A stretch of DNA of 25,544 nt. It comes from CAZGWJ01 sp964529445. Lineage in GTDB: Bacteria > Oederibacteriota > Muellerivitia > Muellerivitales > Muellerivitaceae. The notes under the pieces were generated by a model that made no database searches, had not been told where the DNA came from, and saw only the letters and a program-made list of their open reading frames with translations. The position numbers and the translations under genes are program-made. Position 1 is the stretch's first letter. The number at the start of each line of letters is the position of its first letter. The stretch is taken from contig CAZGWJ010000035.1 of assembly GCA_964529445.1 (NCBI GenBank), forward strand, positions 1-25,544. The letters run 5' to 3'. Positions 15,834 through 23,800 of this stretch are shown here, in pieces.

Positions 15834-17708
15834 TTATCGCCCCAGGTTCGTGAGGACGCGCTGGTTCTGGCTTTCGGTGGTGACGATGCGGCTGTTGGCC
15901 TCGAGACCCCGCTGGGCCACGATCATGTTGGACAGTTCGAGCGTGAGGTCCACGTTGGAACCCTCCAGGGTCCCGGAGCGGATGAGTCCCAGGCCTCCCT
16001 GTCCCGGAAGGCCCACGAAGAAGGAGCCCGAATTGTTCGACCCGCTGTAACGCCCATCGCCGCCCCTCATCAGGCCGCCCGGGTTGTCCACACGGACCGT
16101 GACGATCTGCGCGAGGTCCACGATCTGGCCGTTCGTGAAGGCGCCCCGCAGGATCCCCTCCGTCCCGATGGTGATGCCTTCCAGCATCCCCTCCGGATAG
16201 CCGTCCTGCGACTCAACGTGGACGCTGTGGTTGGGCACGTACTGGTTGATACCGTCCCGGATCTCGTAGGCGCCGGCCGCATCGCTGTAGATGCCGTCCC
16301 GGCGGCCCTCGGTGACGAAACCGAAGGTCCCGAAATCGAGTTCGATGGGCAGGATCTCGGCGCCCATCGTGGGGATGGGCCCGATGGGAGGATCCCCGTT
16401 GTAGGGGGGCATGTACACGCGGGGATTGATCATGTAGTTGGGAGGCCCCGGCGGGGCCGGAATGGGCCCCCCCGCACAGCCGCTGTTGGCCAGGGACCCG
16501 TCGGTGTTGAAGTACACGAAATCGCTGATGAAGCAGTCCCGGTTCGTGCCCCGATCGTAATAGTTCATGTTGTAGTCGCCCTCGGTGATGCCCGTGCCGG
16601 CCAGCAGATTGGCCGTTGAGGGCTTCGCGCCGTTCGTCGTGTCGAAGGCGTACCACGCGTAGCACGCCTGCGACGGCCCGTTGGGGCTGTTGACGCCCGC
16701 CGCGCCCAGGTCCATGACCTGGTAGAAGTGCACCGTCAGCTCCCGGGGATTGCCCAGGGAATCGTACACCGAGGCGGTCACCAGGCTGGACGGCGGGAGC
16801 GGCGGCTCCTGCTCCCAGGCGTAGTTCCCGGCCAGCAGTTGGACGTATCCCAAATTCATGCCGCCGTTGATGAGGGGATTCGCCAGGTTCGTTCCGGGAT
16901 ACACGGCGCTCAGGGGGGCGAGCTGCTGCAGAGTGAACCCGCCGTCCGGGGTCGGCACGGTGGTGACCCGGGTGCCGTCCATGGCCATGGCCGGCCCCAT
17001 GAGCATGATGACGCCGCCCACGGGAAGCGTGGGCCATCCCCCGCCCGTGGCCAGGTTCAGCACGCCGCCCGGCTGGTTGGCCTGCTGGAAGGAGTCGAGG
17101 TTCCCGGCGAAATGAACGATGCTGGTAGCCTTCGGGGGGATCGTCATGCGGGGTTCGATGCGAATGTTGCCGACCTGCATGGGATTGTCCGTGCGCAGGG
17201 TCAAGGACGCGTCCGTGGCCGCGAGCGCTTCGCCCGGTACGCTCGAGACGCTGTTGATGAGGGTGCGGCGGTACTGGGCCTGTGCCGAGAAACCCTGGAC
17301 GAACCCGCCCTTCTCGTCCACCAGGTTCCCCTGTCCGTCGAGGCGGAGCGCTCCCGAGCGCGTCAGGAAACTGCGATTACCCTCCCGGACGAGAAGGAAA
17401 CCCTCCCCCTCGATGGCCAGGTCGAACGCGTTGCCCGTGGAAAGGAGGGGCCCCTGCCGGTGATCCATCTGGACGGCGCAGACCCGCGTTCCCAGACCGG
17501 CCTGCTGGGGGTTCACGCCCCCCAGCCGCGAGGAGGCGGAAGGCGAGGAGCCGGCCGCAAGCGTCTGCGCGATCTGGTCGGAAAAGAGGACGCGCGAGGC
17601 CTTGAAAGCCGTCGTGTTCACGTTGGCGAGATTGTTGCCGATGACGTCCAGCCACGTGCTGTGAGCCTGGAGACCGGTGATCCCGCTGAATAGGGCGCGA
17701 AAGCCCAT
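15834..17708 (-). CDS. flgE: Flagellar hook protein FlgE-type
   Basis: The 624-residue protein has the two terminal motifs of the hook/rod family. The N-terminus LFSGITGLQAHSTWLDVIGNNLANVNTTAFK is followed by the segment near residue 90 (AIEGEGFLLV, LTRSGAL). The C-terminus ends SNVDLTLELSNMIVAQRGLEANSRIVTTESQNQRVLTNLGR. Both ends form the coiled coil of the hook core. The middle is long and Gly/Pro/Asn-rich, as in variable, surface-exposed hook domains. It is longer than enteric FlgE (about 400) but within the range of long hooks. No other flagellar gene (flgD, fliK, fliE) is next to it, which is unusual. It has no signal peptide, consistent with type III export. FlgG/FlgF is less likely because of the size. 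Confidence 0.88.
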   Translation of the reverse strand: MGFRALFSGITGLQAHSTWLDVIGNNLANVNTTAFKASRVLFSDQIAQTLAAGSSPSASSRLGGVNPQQAGLGTRVCAVQMDHRQGPLLSTGNAFDLAIEGEGFLLVREGNRSFLTRSGALRLDGQGNLVDEKGGFVQGFSAQAQYRRTLINSVSSVPGEALAATDASLTLRTDNPMQVGNIRIEPRMTIPPKATSIVHFAGNLDSFQQANQPGGVLNLATGGGWPTLPVGGVIMLMGPAMAMDGTRVTTVPTPDGGFTLQQLAPLSAVYPGTNLANPLINGGMNLGYVQLLAGNYAWEQEPPLPPSSLVTASVYDSLGNPRELTVHFYQVMDLGAAGVNSPNGPSQACYAWYAFDTTNGAKPSTANLLAGTGITEGDYNMNYYDRGTNRDCFISDFVYFNTDGSLANSGCAGGPIPAPPGPPNYMINPRVYMPPYNGDPPIGPIPTMGAEILPIELDFGTFGFVTEGRRDGIYSDAAGAYEIRDGINQYVPNHSVHVESQDGYPEGMLEGITIGTEGILRGAFTNGQIVDLAQIVTVRVDNPGGLMRGGDGRYSGSNNSGSFFVGLPGQGGLGLIRSGTLEGSNVDLTLELSNMIVAQRGLEANSRIVTTESQNQRVLTNLGR

Positions 17709-17766
17709 GCCGATACCCTTGCGTAAAAGAAAGTTGCGTGTCAGAGTGGGAGGCGTCGGAGGGGCG

Positions 17767-17796
17767 TTGATAGGCGTACGGAAATGAAATTATATC
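17767..17796 (+). promoter_or_regulatory. Sigma-70-like promoter for mscL
   Basis: TTGATA (17767-17772) and TTATAT (17790-17795) are separated by 17 bases and lie about 80 bases before the mscL start. The -35 matches five of six consensus bases; the -10 is weaker. The leader carries a CCATATATGG palindrome at 17841-17850. Confidence 0.45.
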
Positions 17797-17872
17797 CCCG
17801 CCTGGCAACAATCCACCCGGCAAAACAAGGGCTTTTCATTCCATATATGGGGGGCATCCCCGGGAGGTCCGC

Positions 17873-18292
17873 ATGGGTTGGGTCAAGGAGTTCAAGGAAT
17901 TCGCCATGAGGGGCAATGTCGTGGACCTGGCGGTCGGCATCATCATCGGCGGCGCCTTCGGCAAGATCGTGTCCTCGCTGGTCGCGGACGTGATCATGCC
18001 GCCCATCGGTTTTTTGATCGGCGGGGTGAAGTTCACCGACCTGAAACTCAGCCTGAACCCGGGAGCGCTGGACCCGACGGGCACGATCAAGGCCGACCCC
18101 GTCACGATCAACTACGGGAACTTCCTCCAGGTCACCTTCGACTTCATCATCATCGCCTTCGCCATCTTCATGCTGGTCAAGCTGATGAACAACATGAAGA
18201 AGAAGGAAGCCGCCGCGCCGGCCGCTCCGCCTCCCCCGCCGGCGGACGTGGTGCTCCTGACCGAGATCCGCGACCTGCTGAAAAAGAAGTGA
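17873..18292 (+). CDS. mscL: Large-conductance mechanosensitive channel MscL
   Basis: MscL is an inner-membrane pentamer that opens under membrane tension to release solutes after osmotic downshock. The 139-residue protein has the amphipathic N-terminus (WVKEFKEFAMRGNVVDLAVGIIIGGAFGKIV) with TM1 through about residue 45, a periplasmic loop, TM2 at about 83-103 (NFLQVTFDFIIIAFAIFMLVKLM), and a charged C-terminal bundle (LLTEIRDLLKKK). A linker of alanines and prolines precedes that bundle. Length is usual. GGAGG lies five bases before ATG. It is divergent from the hook gene. Confidence 0.97.
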   Translation: MGWVKEFKEFAMRGNVVDLAVGIIIGGAFGKIVSSLVADVIMPPIGFLIGGVKFTDLKLSLNPGALDPTGTIKADPVTINYGNFLQVTFDFIIIAFAIFMLVKLMNNMKKKEAAAPAAPPPPPADVVLLTEIRDLLKKK

Positions 18293-18345
18293 GGAGTTAG
18301 AAGTGCGGAGTCGACGGCCACCACCTTCGGCTCCTCACTTTTCCT
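18287..18345 (+). terminator. Possible terminator at the end of mscL
   Basis: AAGTGAGGAG (18287-18296), overlapping the stop codon, pairs perfectly with CTCCTCACTT (18331-18340), followed by a pyrimidine-rich TTCCTTCTT tail. The 34-base loop is long, so strength is uncertain. The 5' arm is also part of the GAGGAGTTAG dispersed element. Confidence 0.45.
18289..18317 (+). repeat. Dispersed GAGGAGTTAG...GGAGTCGAC element, copy after mscL
   Basis: Copy reads GAGGAGTTAGAAGTGCGGAG then TCGACGGCC. Related copies lie at 21153-21190 and 25149-25187, sharing the GGAGTCGACGRCC end, and a divergent inverted one at 18387-18419. The copy overlaps the mscL stop codon. Confidence 0.65.
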
Positions 18346-18386
18346 TCTTGCCTTGCATCGACCGTTCCGTATCCTCATTGGGCCTG

Positions 18387-18419
18387 AACTACTAACTACT
18401 CACTCATCACTCCTAACTT
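18387..18419 (-). repeat. Dispersed element, inverted divergent copy before the DUF3078 gene
   Basis: Read on the minus strand this is AGTTAGGAGTGATGAGTGAG followed by TAGTTAGTAG, made of the same GAGT/TTAG units as the copy after mscL and facing it. It lacks the GTCGAC end. Confidence 0.45.
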
Positions 18420-18438
18420 TCCGTTCCCTGGGGGTTTC

Positions 18439-19314
18439 ATGAAACGCATCCTCGCCGTCCTGACCCTGATCCTGGCCGCTACGGCTTCGTTCGCCGCGCC
18501 GGCACCGAAAAAGGCCACGACCGCCGCCACGCCGGAGGCCACACCGGCACCGGTCTGGAAGAAGCAGGTCATCGCCGACTTCCAGCTCACCCAGTCGAGC
18601 TTCGACAACTGGGTGCAGGGCGGCGACGATTCCCTCGCCTGGCAGGCCGGGCTGAAATCCCGCTTCACCCGCGAGGTGGAGCGCTCCGTCTGGGTGAACA
18701 CCCTGGATTTCGCCTACGGGCGCACGCGCCTGGAGGGCCAGGAATCCCAGAAGACCGTGGACGAGGTGAAGGCGGAGTCCGTCTACACCCTCAAGCTGGG
18801 AGGCTGGCTCGATCCCTTCGCCGCCGTTTCGGGTCGCACCCAGATGACCGCGGGGTACCTCACGGTCGCCGGGGCGCGCGTGAAGACTTCCGGGTTTTTG
18901 GATCCCGGCTATTTCATGGAAAGCGTGGGCGTGGGCTACCGGAAGGGGGACGCCTTCACCAGCCGGCTCGGCGCGGCCCTGCGCGAGACTGTCACCCGGG
19001 ATTTTCCCGGCTACGCCGACGACCCCAAGACGCTCGAGATCGAGAAGACGAAGGTCGAGGCCGGCGCCACCTGGGTCACGGAATACAAGCAGAAACTGGG
19101 AACCGCCTCCCTCTTCACCTCGAAGCTGGACCTCTTCTCCAACCTGAAGGCCGCCGACCAGATGGTCGTTCGCTGGGACAATGTACTGTCCACGAAGATC
19201 ACGAAGCTCTTCACCTTCGGGGCCGAGGTGGATCTCTTCTACGACCGCAACCTGTCGAGGGGCCGGCAATTGAAGCAGTTCCTGTCGGCGGGGTTCACCT
19301 ACTCCCTGCTGTAA
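18439..19314 (+). CDS. DUF3078-type outer-membrane beta-barrel protein
   Basis: The 291-residue product has a signal peptide (MKRILAVLTLILAATASFAAPAP, cleavage after SFA) and a short Ala/Pro/Thr linker. The rest is amphipathic beta strands typical of DUF3078 proteins, including FQLTQSSFDNWVQGGDDSLAWQAGL and FTREVERSVWVNTLDFAYGRTRLEGQESQKTVDE. The last strand ends with LKQFLSAGFTYSLL, a barrel-type C-terminus. DUF3078 is best known from Bacteroidota and relatives; its function is not established. It is flanked by its own hairpin downstream at 19333 and lies 146 bases after mscL, so it may be transcribed alone. Confidence in barrel type is good, role unknown. Confidence 0.8.
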   Translation: MKRILAVLTLILAATASFAAPAPKKATTAATPEATPAPVWKKQVIADFQLTQSSFDNWVQGGDDSLAWQAGLKSRFTREVERSVWVNTLDFAYGRTRLEGQESQKTVDEVKAESVYTLKLGGWLDPFAAVSGRTQMTAGYLTVAGARVKTSGFLDPGYFMESVGVGYRKGDAFTSRLGAALRETVTRDFPGYADDPKTLEIEKTKVEAGATWVTEYKQKLGTASLFTSKLDLFSNLKAADQMVVRWDNVLSTKITKLFTFGAEVDLFYDRNLSRGRQLKQFLSAGFTYSLL

Positions 19315-19332
19315 AGGAAGCGAGGAATTGAA

Positions 19333-19358
19333 ACCTCTGAAAGTATCCAATCAGAGGT
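19333..19358 (+). terminator. Stem-loop after the DUF3078 gene
   Basis: ACCTCTGA (19333-19340) pairs with TCAGAGGT (19351-19358) over a ten-base loop, 18 bases after the stop codon. No T run follows, so it is a hairpin end of uncertain strength. Confidence 0.45.
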
Positions 19359-19481
19359 CTCAAACCGGGAATATCAAGTCATTACCGTCCAAGGTGTTCG
19401 TTTGGAAGGGTTTGAGATCTGTCGAAAGCGTTCATGGGACGGGGGCGGACAGCCAACGGCGGAAAATCCCCCTCTCCCCCA

Positions 19482-19507
19482 CCCCTCTCCCGCTTGCGGG
19501 AGAGGGC
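19482..19507. repeat. CCCTCTCCCGC / GCGGGAGAGGG palindrome (REP-like)
   Basis: An 11-base perfect inverted repeat (19483-19493 with 19496-19506) with a two-base TT loop. Degenerate relatives lie near 885-915 and 14447-14466. It belongs to a class of extragenic palindromes common in many GC-rich bacteria. Together with the hairpin and terminator it fills the 364-base gap 19315-19678, which has no gene. Confidence 0.6.
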
Positions 19508-19630
19508 AATCATTCAAGCGTGGTTTCCGCGATGAATGATGGGTGAGGGGGCGTTTCGGAACGAACTCTGCGATCGTTTCGGACGAGCGTTTTTTTAGAT
19601 TCGCGATTGATGGGTCGCAGAACATCCATG

Positions 19631-19663
19631 AACAAAAGGGCGCAGACCGCAAGGTCGGCGCCC
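19631..19663 (-). terminator. Intrinsic terminator after the M20 peptidase gene
   Basis: GGGCGC-a-GACC-gcaa-GGTC-g-GCGCCC (19638-19663) forms a stem of ten pairs with one mismatch and a four-base loop. On the minus strand it is followed by TTTTGTT. It lies 15 bases beyond the stop at 19679 and ends the large secreted protein-peptidase transcript. Confidence 0.75.
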
Positions 19664-19678
19664 GTTTCACATCCATTC

Positions 19679-20866
19679 CTAATTACCCATTCCTCGTTTC
19701 ACGTCCATCCGCAGGATCGACGTGAGAACCTCCACGCCCCGGATCACCTGTTCCACTTCCACGTATTCGTCCGCCTGGTGGTTCTTCTCGGGGTTGCCCG
19801 GACCCATCACGACACAGGAAAGACCCGCCTCCGAGAAGGTCCCGGCGTCGGTCCCGAAGGGTGCGCCCTTCGGCTCGTCGGGCAGACCCATCGCCCGGAG
19901 CGTCCCCAGCACGCCCTTCGTAAAACCGTCATCCGGAATTCGAGTCATCGGGGGGCTGTACCTGCCCTTCCCCACCTCGATCACCCAGTCCGGATGCTCC
20001 CGGCGGATCTTTCCCAGGAAACCCTCCAACCCCGCGAAGACATCCTCCAGGCTTTCCCCGGGCGGGATGCGACGATCCAGCGTCACGGTGCACTCGTCCG
20101 GGATGATGTTCGCGGAACTCCCCCCCTTGATGCGGTTGAGGGAACCCACGGCCTTCCCGCAGAGGGGATCGGAAGCCGTAAGGTTCGGGAGGTAATCCTC
20201 CTCCAGCGCCCGGATCAGCCCCGCCATGGCGGTGATGGCCGAGCGGCCCCTCTCCGGCGTCGAGGCATGAGCCGCGAGACCTCGGGTCGTGAGGTCGAGG
20301 TGGAGGAGCCCGCTGTGGGCCACATAGGGGACGAAAGCCGTGGGTTCGCAAAGGACGATCCCGGAGGGGCGATAGCCCAGGTCCTGCAGGTGGGACTCGA
20401 CGAAGGACCTGGCCCCGGTATGGGTAACCTCCTCGTCGATGACGAAAAGGACGCCCGCGTTGTTGGGACGAACCGAACCTTCCGAATAGTCCTTCAGGGC
20501 GCAAAGGGCCGCGGCCCCACCCGCCTTGTCGTCCAATGCCCCCCGGCCATAGATGCGTCCACCCAGTTCCCGGCCCTCGAAAGGCGGGGTGTTCATGCCC
20601 TCGGCCGAGACCGTGTCCAGGTGGGCGTAGAGCAGGACCCAGGGCCGGTCATCGGCCACCCGGTGCTCGACGAGCAGGTTGAAACCCCGGCCGGGAACTT
20701 CCAGGCGGCGGGAGGAAAGCCCCATCCTCCCGGCTTCCGCCTCCAGCATCTCCGCGAGTTCCCGTTCGGCCTCCGGCCGCCCCGAGGACTCGGTGTTCAC
20801 CGAGTCGATGCGCACCATTCGCTTCAGGAGGTCGATGCTTTCGCGGTTCGGCTCGGGCGGCGACAT
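19679..20866 (-). CDS. M20-family metallopeptidase (ArgE/DapE/PepT type)
   Basis: These cytoplasmic two-zinc enzymes hydrolyse N-acyl amino acids or small peptides. The 395-residue protein has the zinc ligands and catalytic residues in order. YAHLDTV carries His82 and Asp84, RGALDDKAGG carries bridging Asp112, and IDEEV carries catalytic Glu145 and ligand Glu146. LCEPTA follows, and NPEKNHQADEYVEV carries the C-terminal His. A dimerisation domain with HASTPERGRSAI lies at about 195-300. The start codon is seven bases after the stop of the large secreted protein gene. Its AGGAGG overlaps that stop, so the two are probably co-translated. The substrate cannot be decided; a link to degradation of peptides released outside is inference only. 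Confidence 0.93.
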   Translation of the reverse strand: MSPPEPNRESIDLLKRMVRIDSVNTESSGRPEAERELAEMLEAEAGRMGLSSRRLEVPGRGFNLLVEHRVADDRPWVLLYAHLDTVSAEGMNTPPFEGRELGGRIYGRGALDDKAGGAAALCALKDYSEGSVRPNNAGVLFVIDEEVTHTGARSFVESHLQDLGYRPSGIVLCEPTAFVPYVAHSGLLHLDLTTRGLAAHASTPERGRSAITAMAGLIRALEEDYLPNLTASDPLCGKAVGSLNRIKGGSSANIIPDECTVTLDRRIPPGESLEDVFAGLEGFLGKIRREHPDWVIEVGKGRYSPPMTRIPDDGFTKGVLGTLRAMGLPDEPKGAPFGTDAGTFSEAGLSCVVMGPGNPEKNHQADEYVEVEQVIRGVEVLTSILRMDVKRGMGN

Positions 20867-20873
20867 GGTCCTC

Positions 20874-23800
20874 CTATCTCAACACGATAAGCTTGAGGGT
20901 CCGGCGTTCCCATCGGGTCACGATGCGGACGTGGTAGAGGCCGTTGGCCGGGAAGCCTCCCTTGAAATCGGCGGGGTCCAGGCGCAGATCGACGCTCCCG
21001 GAGGACGTCGCGATGTCGACGCGCGACAGGATCTTGCGGAACGCGGTCGTGAAAACGTCCACCTCCAGCGTGTCGCCCGCCTCCACTCCCGAAACGCGGA
21101 GGTGAACGGGTCCCGTTTCGGTGACGGGATTGGGGAAAAGGATGAAAGGATCGTTAGGAGTTGGGAGTGCGGAATGCGGAGTCGACGACCAGGAAGGCGT
21201 AGGACTGAGCGTGAAGGGCGTGGAAGTGCTGGTCGGGACCGGGCTGTTCGTCGGGGAAACCGTGACCGTCGGCGTCCCCGTCGCCGTGGGGGGCGGGGAA
21301 ACGGTGGGTGTGTGAGTCGGAGTGGCCGTGAGTGACGGCGAAGCCATAGGCGTCGGAGACCTCGTCAGCGACGGTGTCGCTGACTGGGTAGCAGTGAGGG
21401 ACGCCGTAGGCGTCATCGAATCCGTCGGCGAGGGGGTCGAAGAGGATGTGGGGGACAAGGTGGGCGTATCGCTGGCCGTCGAAGTCGATGACGGCGTAGC
21501 CGATGAAGTCGCCGTCGCGGTGGGCGTCCACGACGCCGTGGGTGTGTCCGACGGCGTACGAGTGAAGGTCGCGGTATCGGTCGGCAAGGCGGTCCACGTC
21601 CCCGTGAACGTCACCGTCGCAGACCTCGTCGGTGACGGAGTCGCCGACTGGGTGGGGGTGAACGAGAACGTGGGCGTCTCGGTCGGGGTTGCCGTGCCCG
21701 TCGCCGTGGCAGTCCGGGTGGGGGTGGGTGTCGGGAAGGGTCCGGTACCCACCACCCCCCGCAGGGCCTCTAGAAGGTCCAGCACGCCGTCGTACCCGGC
21801 CCCCGTTCCCGCATGGTACGCGTTGCGCAACGTCCATTCGATCTCGAAGTGCATGAAGGAATCCCGCAACCCCATCGTCTCGAGCAGGTCGCCCTGCAGG
21901 TTCGTCGTCGCCCTCAACGCGTAATCCCCGTCCTGGTCGTCCCCCGCCCCCTCCCACCAGCCCCACACACCCGACACGACGTTGTTGCGGGTGTCGATCT
22001 CGTCGTCCACGAGCACCAGGGGCGAGGCGGCGTTCATGCCCGGCGCATCGGCGCCGTTCGAGGCCGTGATGTCGGGCTCGGAGGCCATGTCCGCGGCCCC
22101 GTGGACCTGGATGAACCAGTAAGGCGTCCCGGCGGAGAGGCCCTGCTCCGCCAGGGTGGCGGTCAGGTGGTGGTAGAGGTTCTTCGTCTCATGGGCCACG
22201 TCGGAGTCGGAATACCCGTTCGTATTGAGGTCTCCCACCGCGTCCCGATGGGTCCCCGCGAGCAGGAGGGCCGCGGCCCCGACGTCGTCCCCGAATCCCT
22301 GGGCCGCGATGTCCTCGGTATGGAGGTCCGCCCAGACATGGGGCGCCCCGTAGACGCGATATCCCGACGGGGCCGTGCGGAAAAGGGCGGCACCCCATCC
22401 CGTGTACCCCGGGTCGCCGGGATGGGCGTCCTCGAGGAAACCGTAGACCGGTCCTCCCGAGAGGTCCGTGATCTCCACGAGCCGGAAATGCGCGCTCCGG
22501 GTCTCCAGGGCCTCCACGAAGGCCCGGGCCGCGGCAAGATCCCCGACCTGGAGGGCGCCCAGGAGTCCCTCGAAAGCGGCCTCGATGATGGGATCGTCGA
22601 GGGGAAGGAAAAAACCGGACCCGGCTCCCGCCACGGTGGCGTCATGGGCCTCCATGAACTGGGCCAGCGTCATGGGTTCCACCGCGATCGTGGGGGTGGG
22701 CGTGGGGGTGTCGGTCGGCAGGGGCGACCAGGTCCCGGTGAAAGTGTGGGTCGGCGTGCGCGTCACGGTGGCGGTCCAGGAAGGGGTCCGGGAAAGGGTG
22801 AAGGTCGGGCTGAAGGTGGACGTGCCCGTCGCCGATGAAGTCGGCGACGAGGTCTCCGATAAAGTGGAAGTCGGCGTGCCCGTCCACGTGGGTGAAAGGG
22901 TCGAAGTGGGCGTGTCGGAAAGCCCCGGCGTTCCCGTCGAAGTCGCCGTGAAGGTTCCGGTCCGAGTGGACGTCACCGTGGCGGTCGCGGTCTCGGTCGG
23001 GGTCGGGAAGGGTTCCGGCGCCTCGCAATACCCCGCCCAGATGGGCTCCACCCCGTGGCCGTATATCATGCCGCCCGCCAAGGCGGGCGGCAGGACTCCC
23101 CAGGTGAAGGTAGCGGAGGAATACGTGAGCGTATTGGTGCTGGTCCCGACGATGCGGGACCAGAAGGAAACCGGCGCGTTGTACATGTAGGCGATCCAAT
23201 AGGCCCCCGGGTTCAGGAGAAGCGGCTCCTTCAACAAGGCCTGGTTCCATCCCGTGTGCGCCGTGACGGGGTCGGTCTCCCCCAGTTTGTTCCGGATCTG
23301 GCCCGAGAGGTCGCTGTACAGGGCCAGGAGAATCTGCGTATCCTCCGAGACGGAGGTCTGATGCAGGGCCACTGAATGCGCCGTGACGGGCACGGAAAGG
23401 ATGAACCGGCTCGCGCGGATCTGCACCCCCGGCGCCACGCCCCCGAACGATCCCATCAAGCTGTCGTTGCCGAAGAACCCCGGAGAGGGACAGGGCGGCG
23501 TGAAGGAGGGATTGGGCGTGAAGGAGAAGGTGGAGGTGGACGTGGAGGTGATCGTCGGCGTAAAGGTGCGCGTGCCCGTCGCCGTCCGGGTCAGGGTCGC
23601 GGTGCGCGTTTCGGTGACCGTGCGCGTCATGGTGTGGGTCGTCGTGAGGGTGGGAGTGCGCGTGGGGCTGAACCAGGTTCCCGTGAAGGACGGCGTCGGG
23701 GTCCAGGTCCACGTCAGGGTGAAAGTGAAGCTCCAGGTGGAGGTTGGGCTCTCCGTACGGGTGAAGGTGTCGGTCGCTCCGCCGGGCGTGGAGGACGGCG

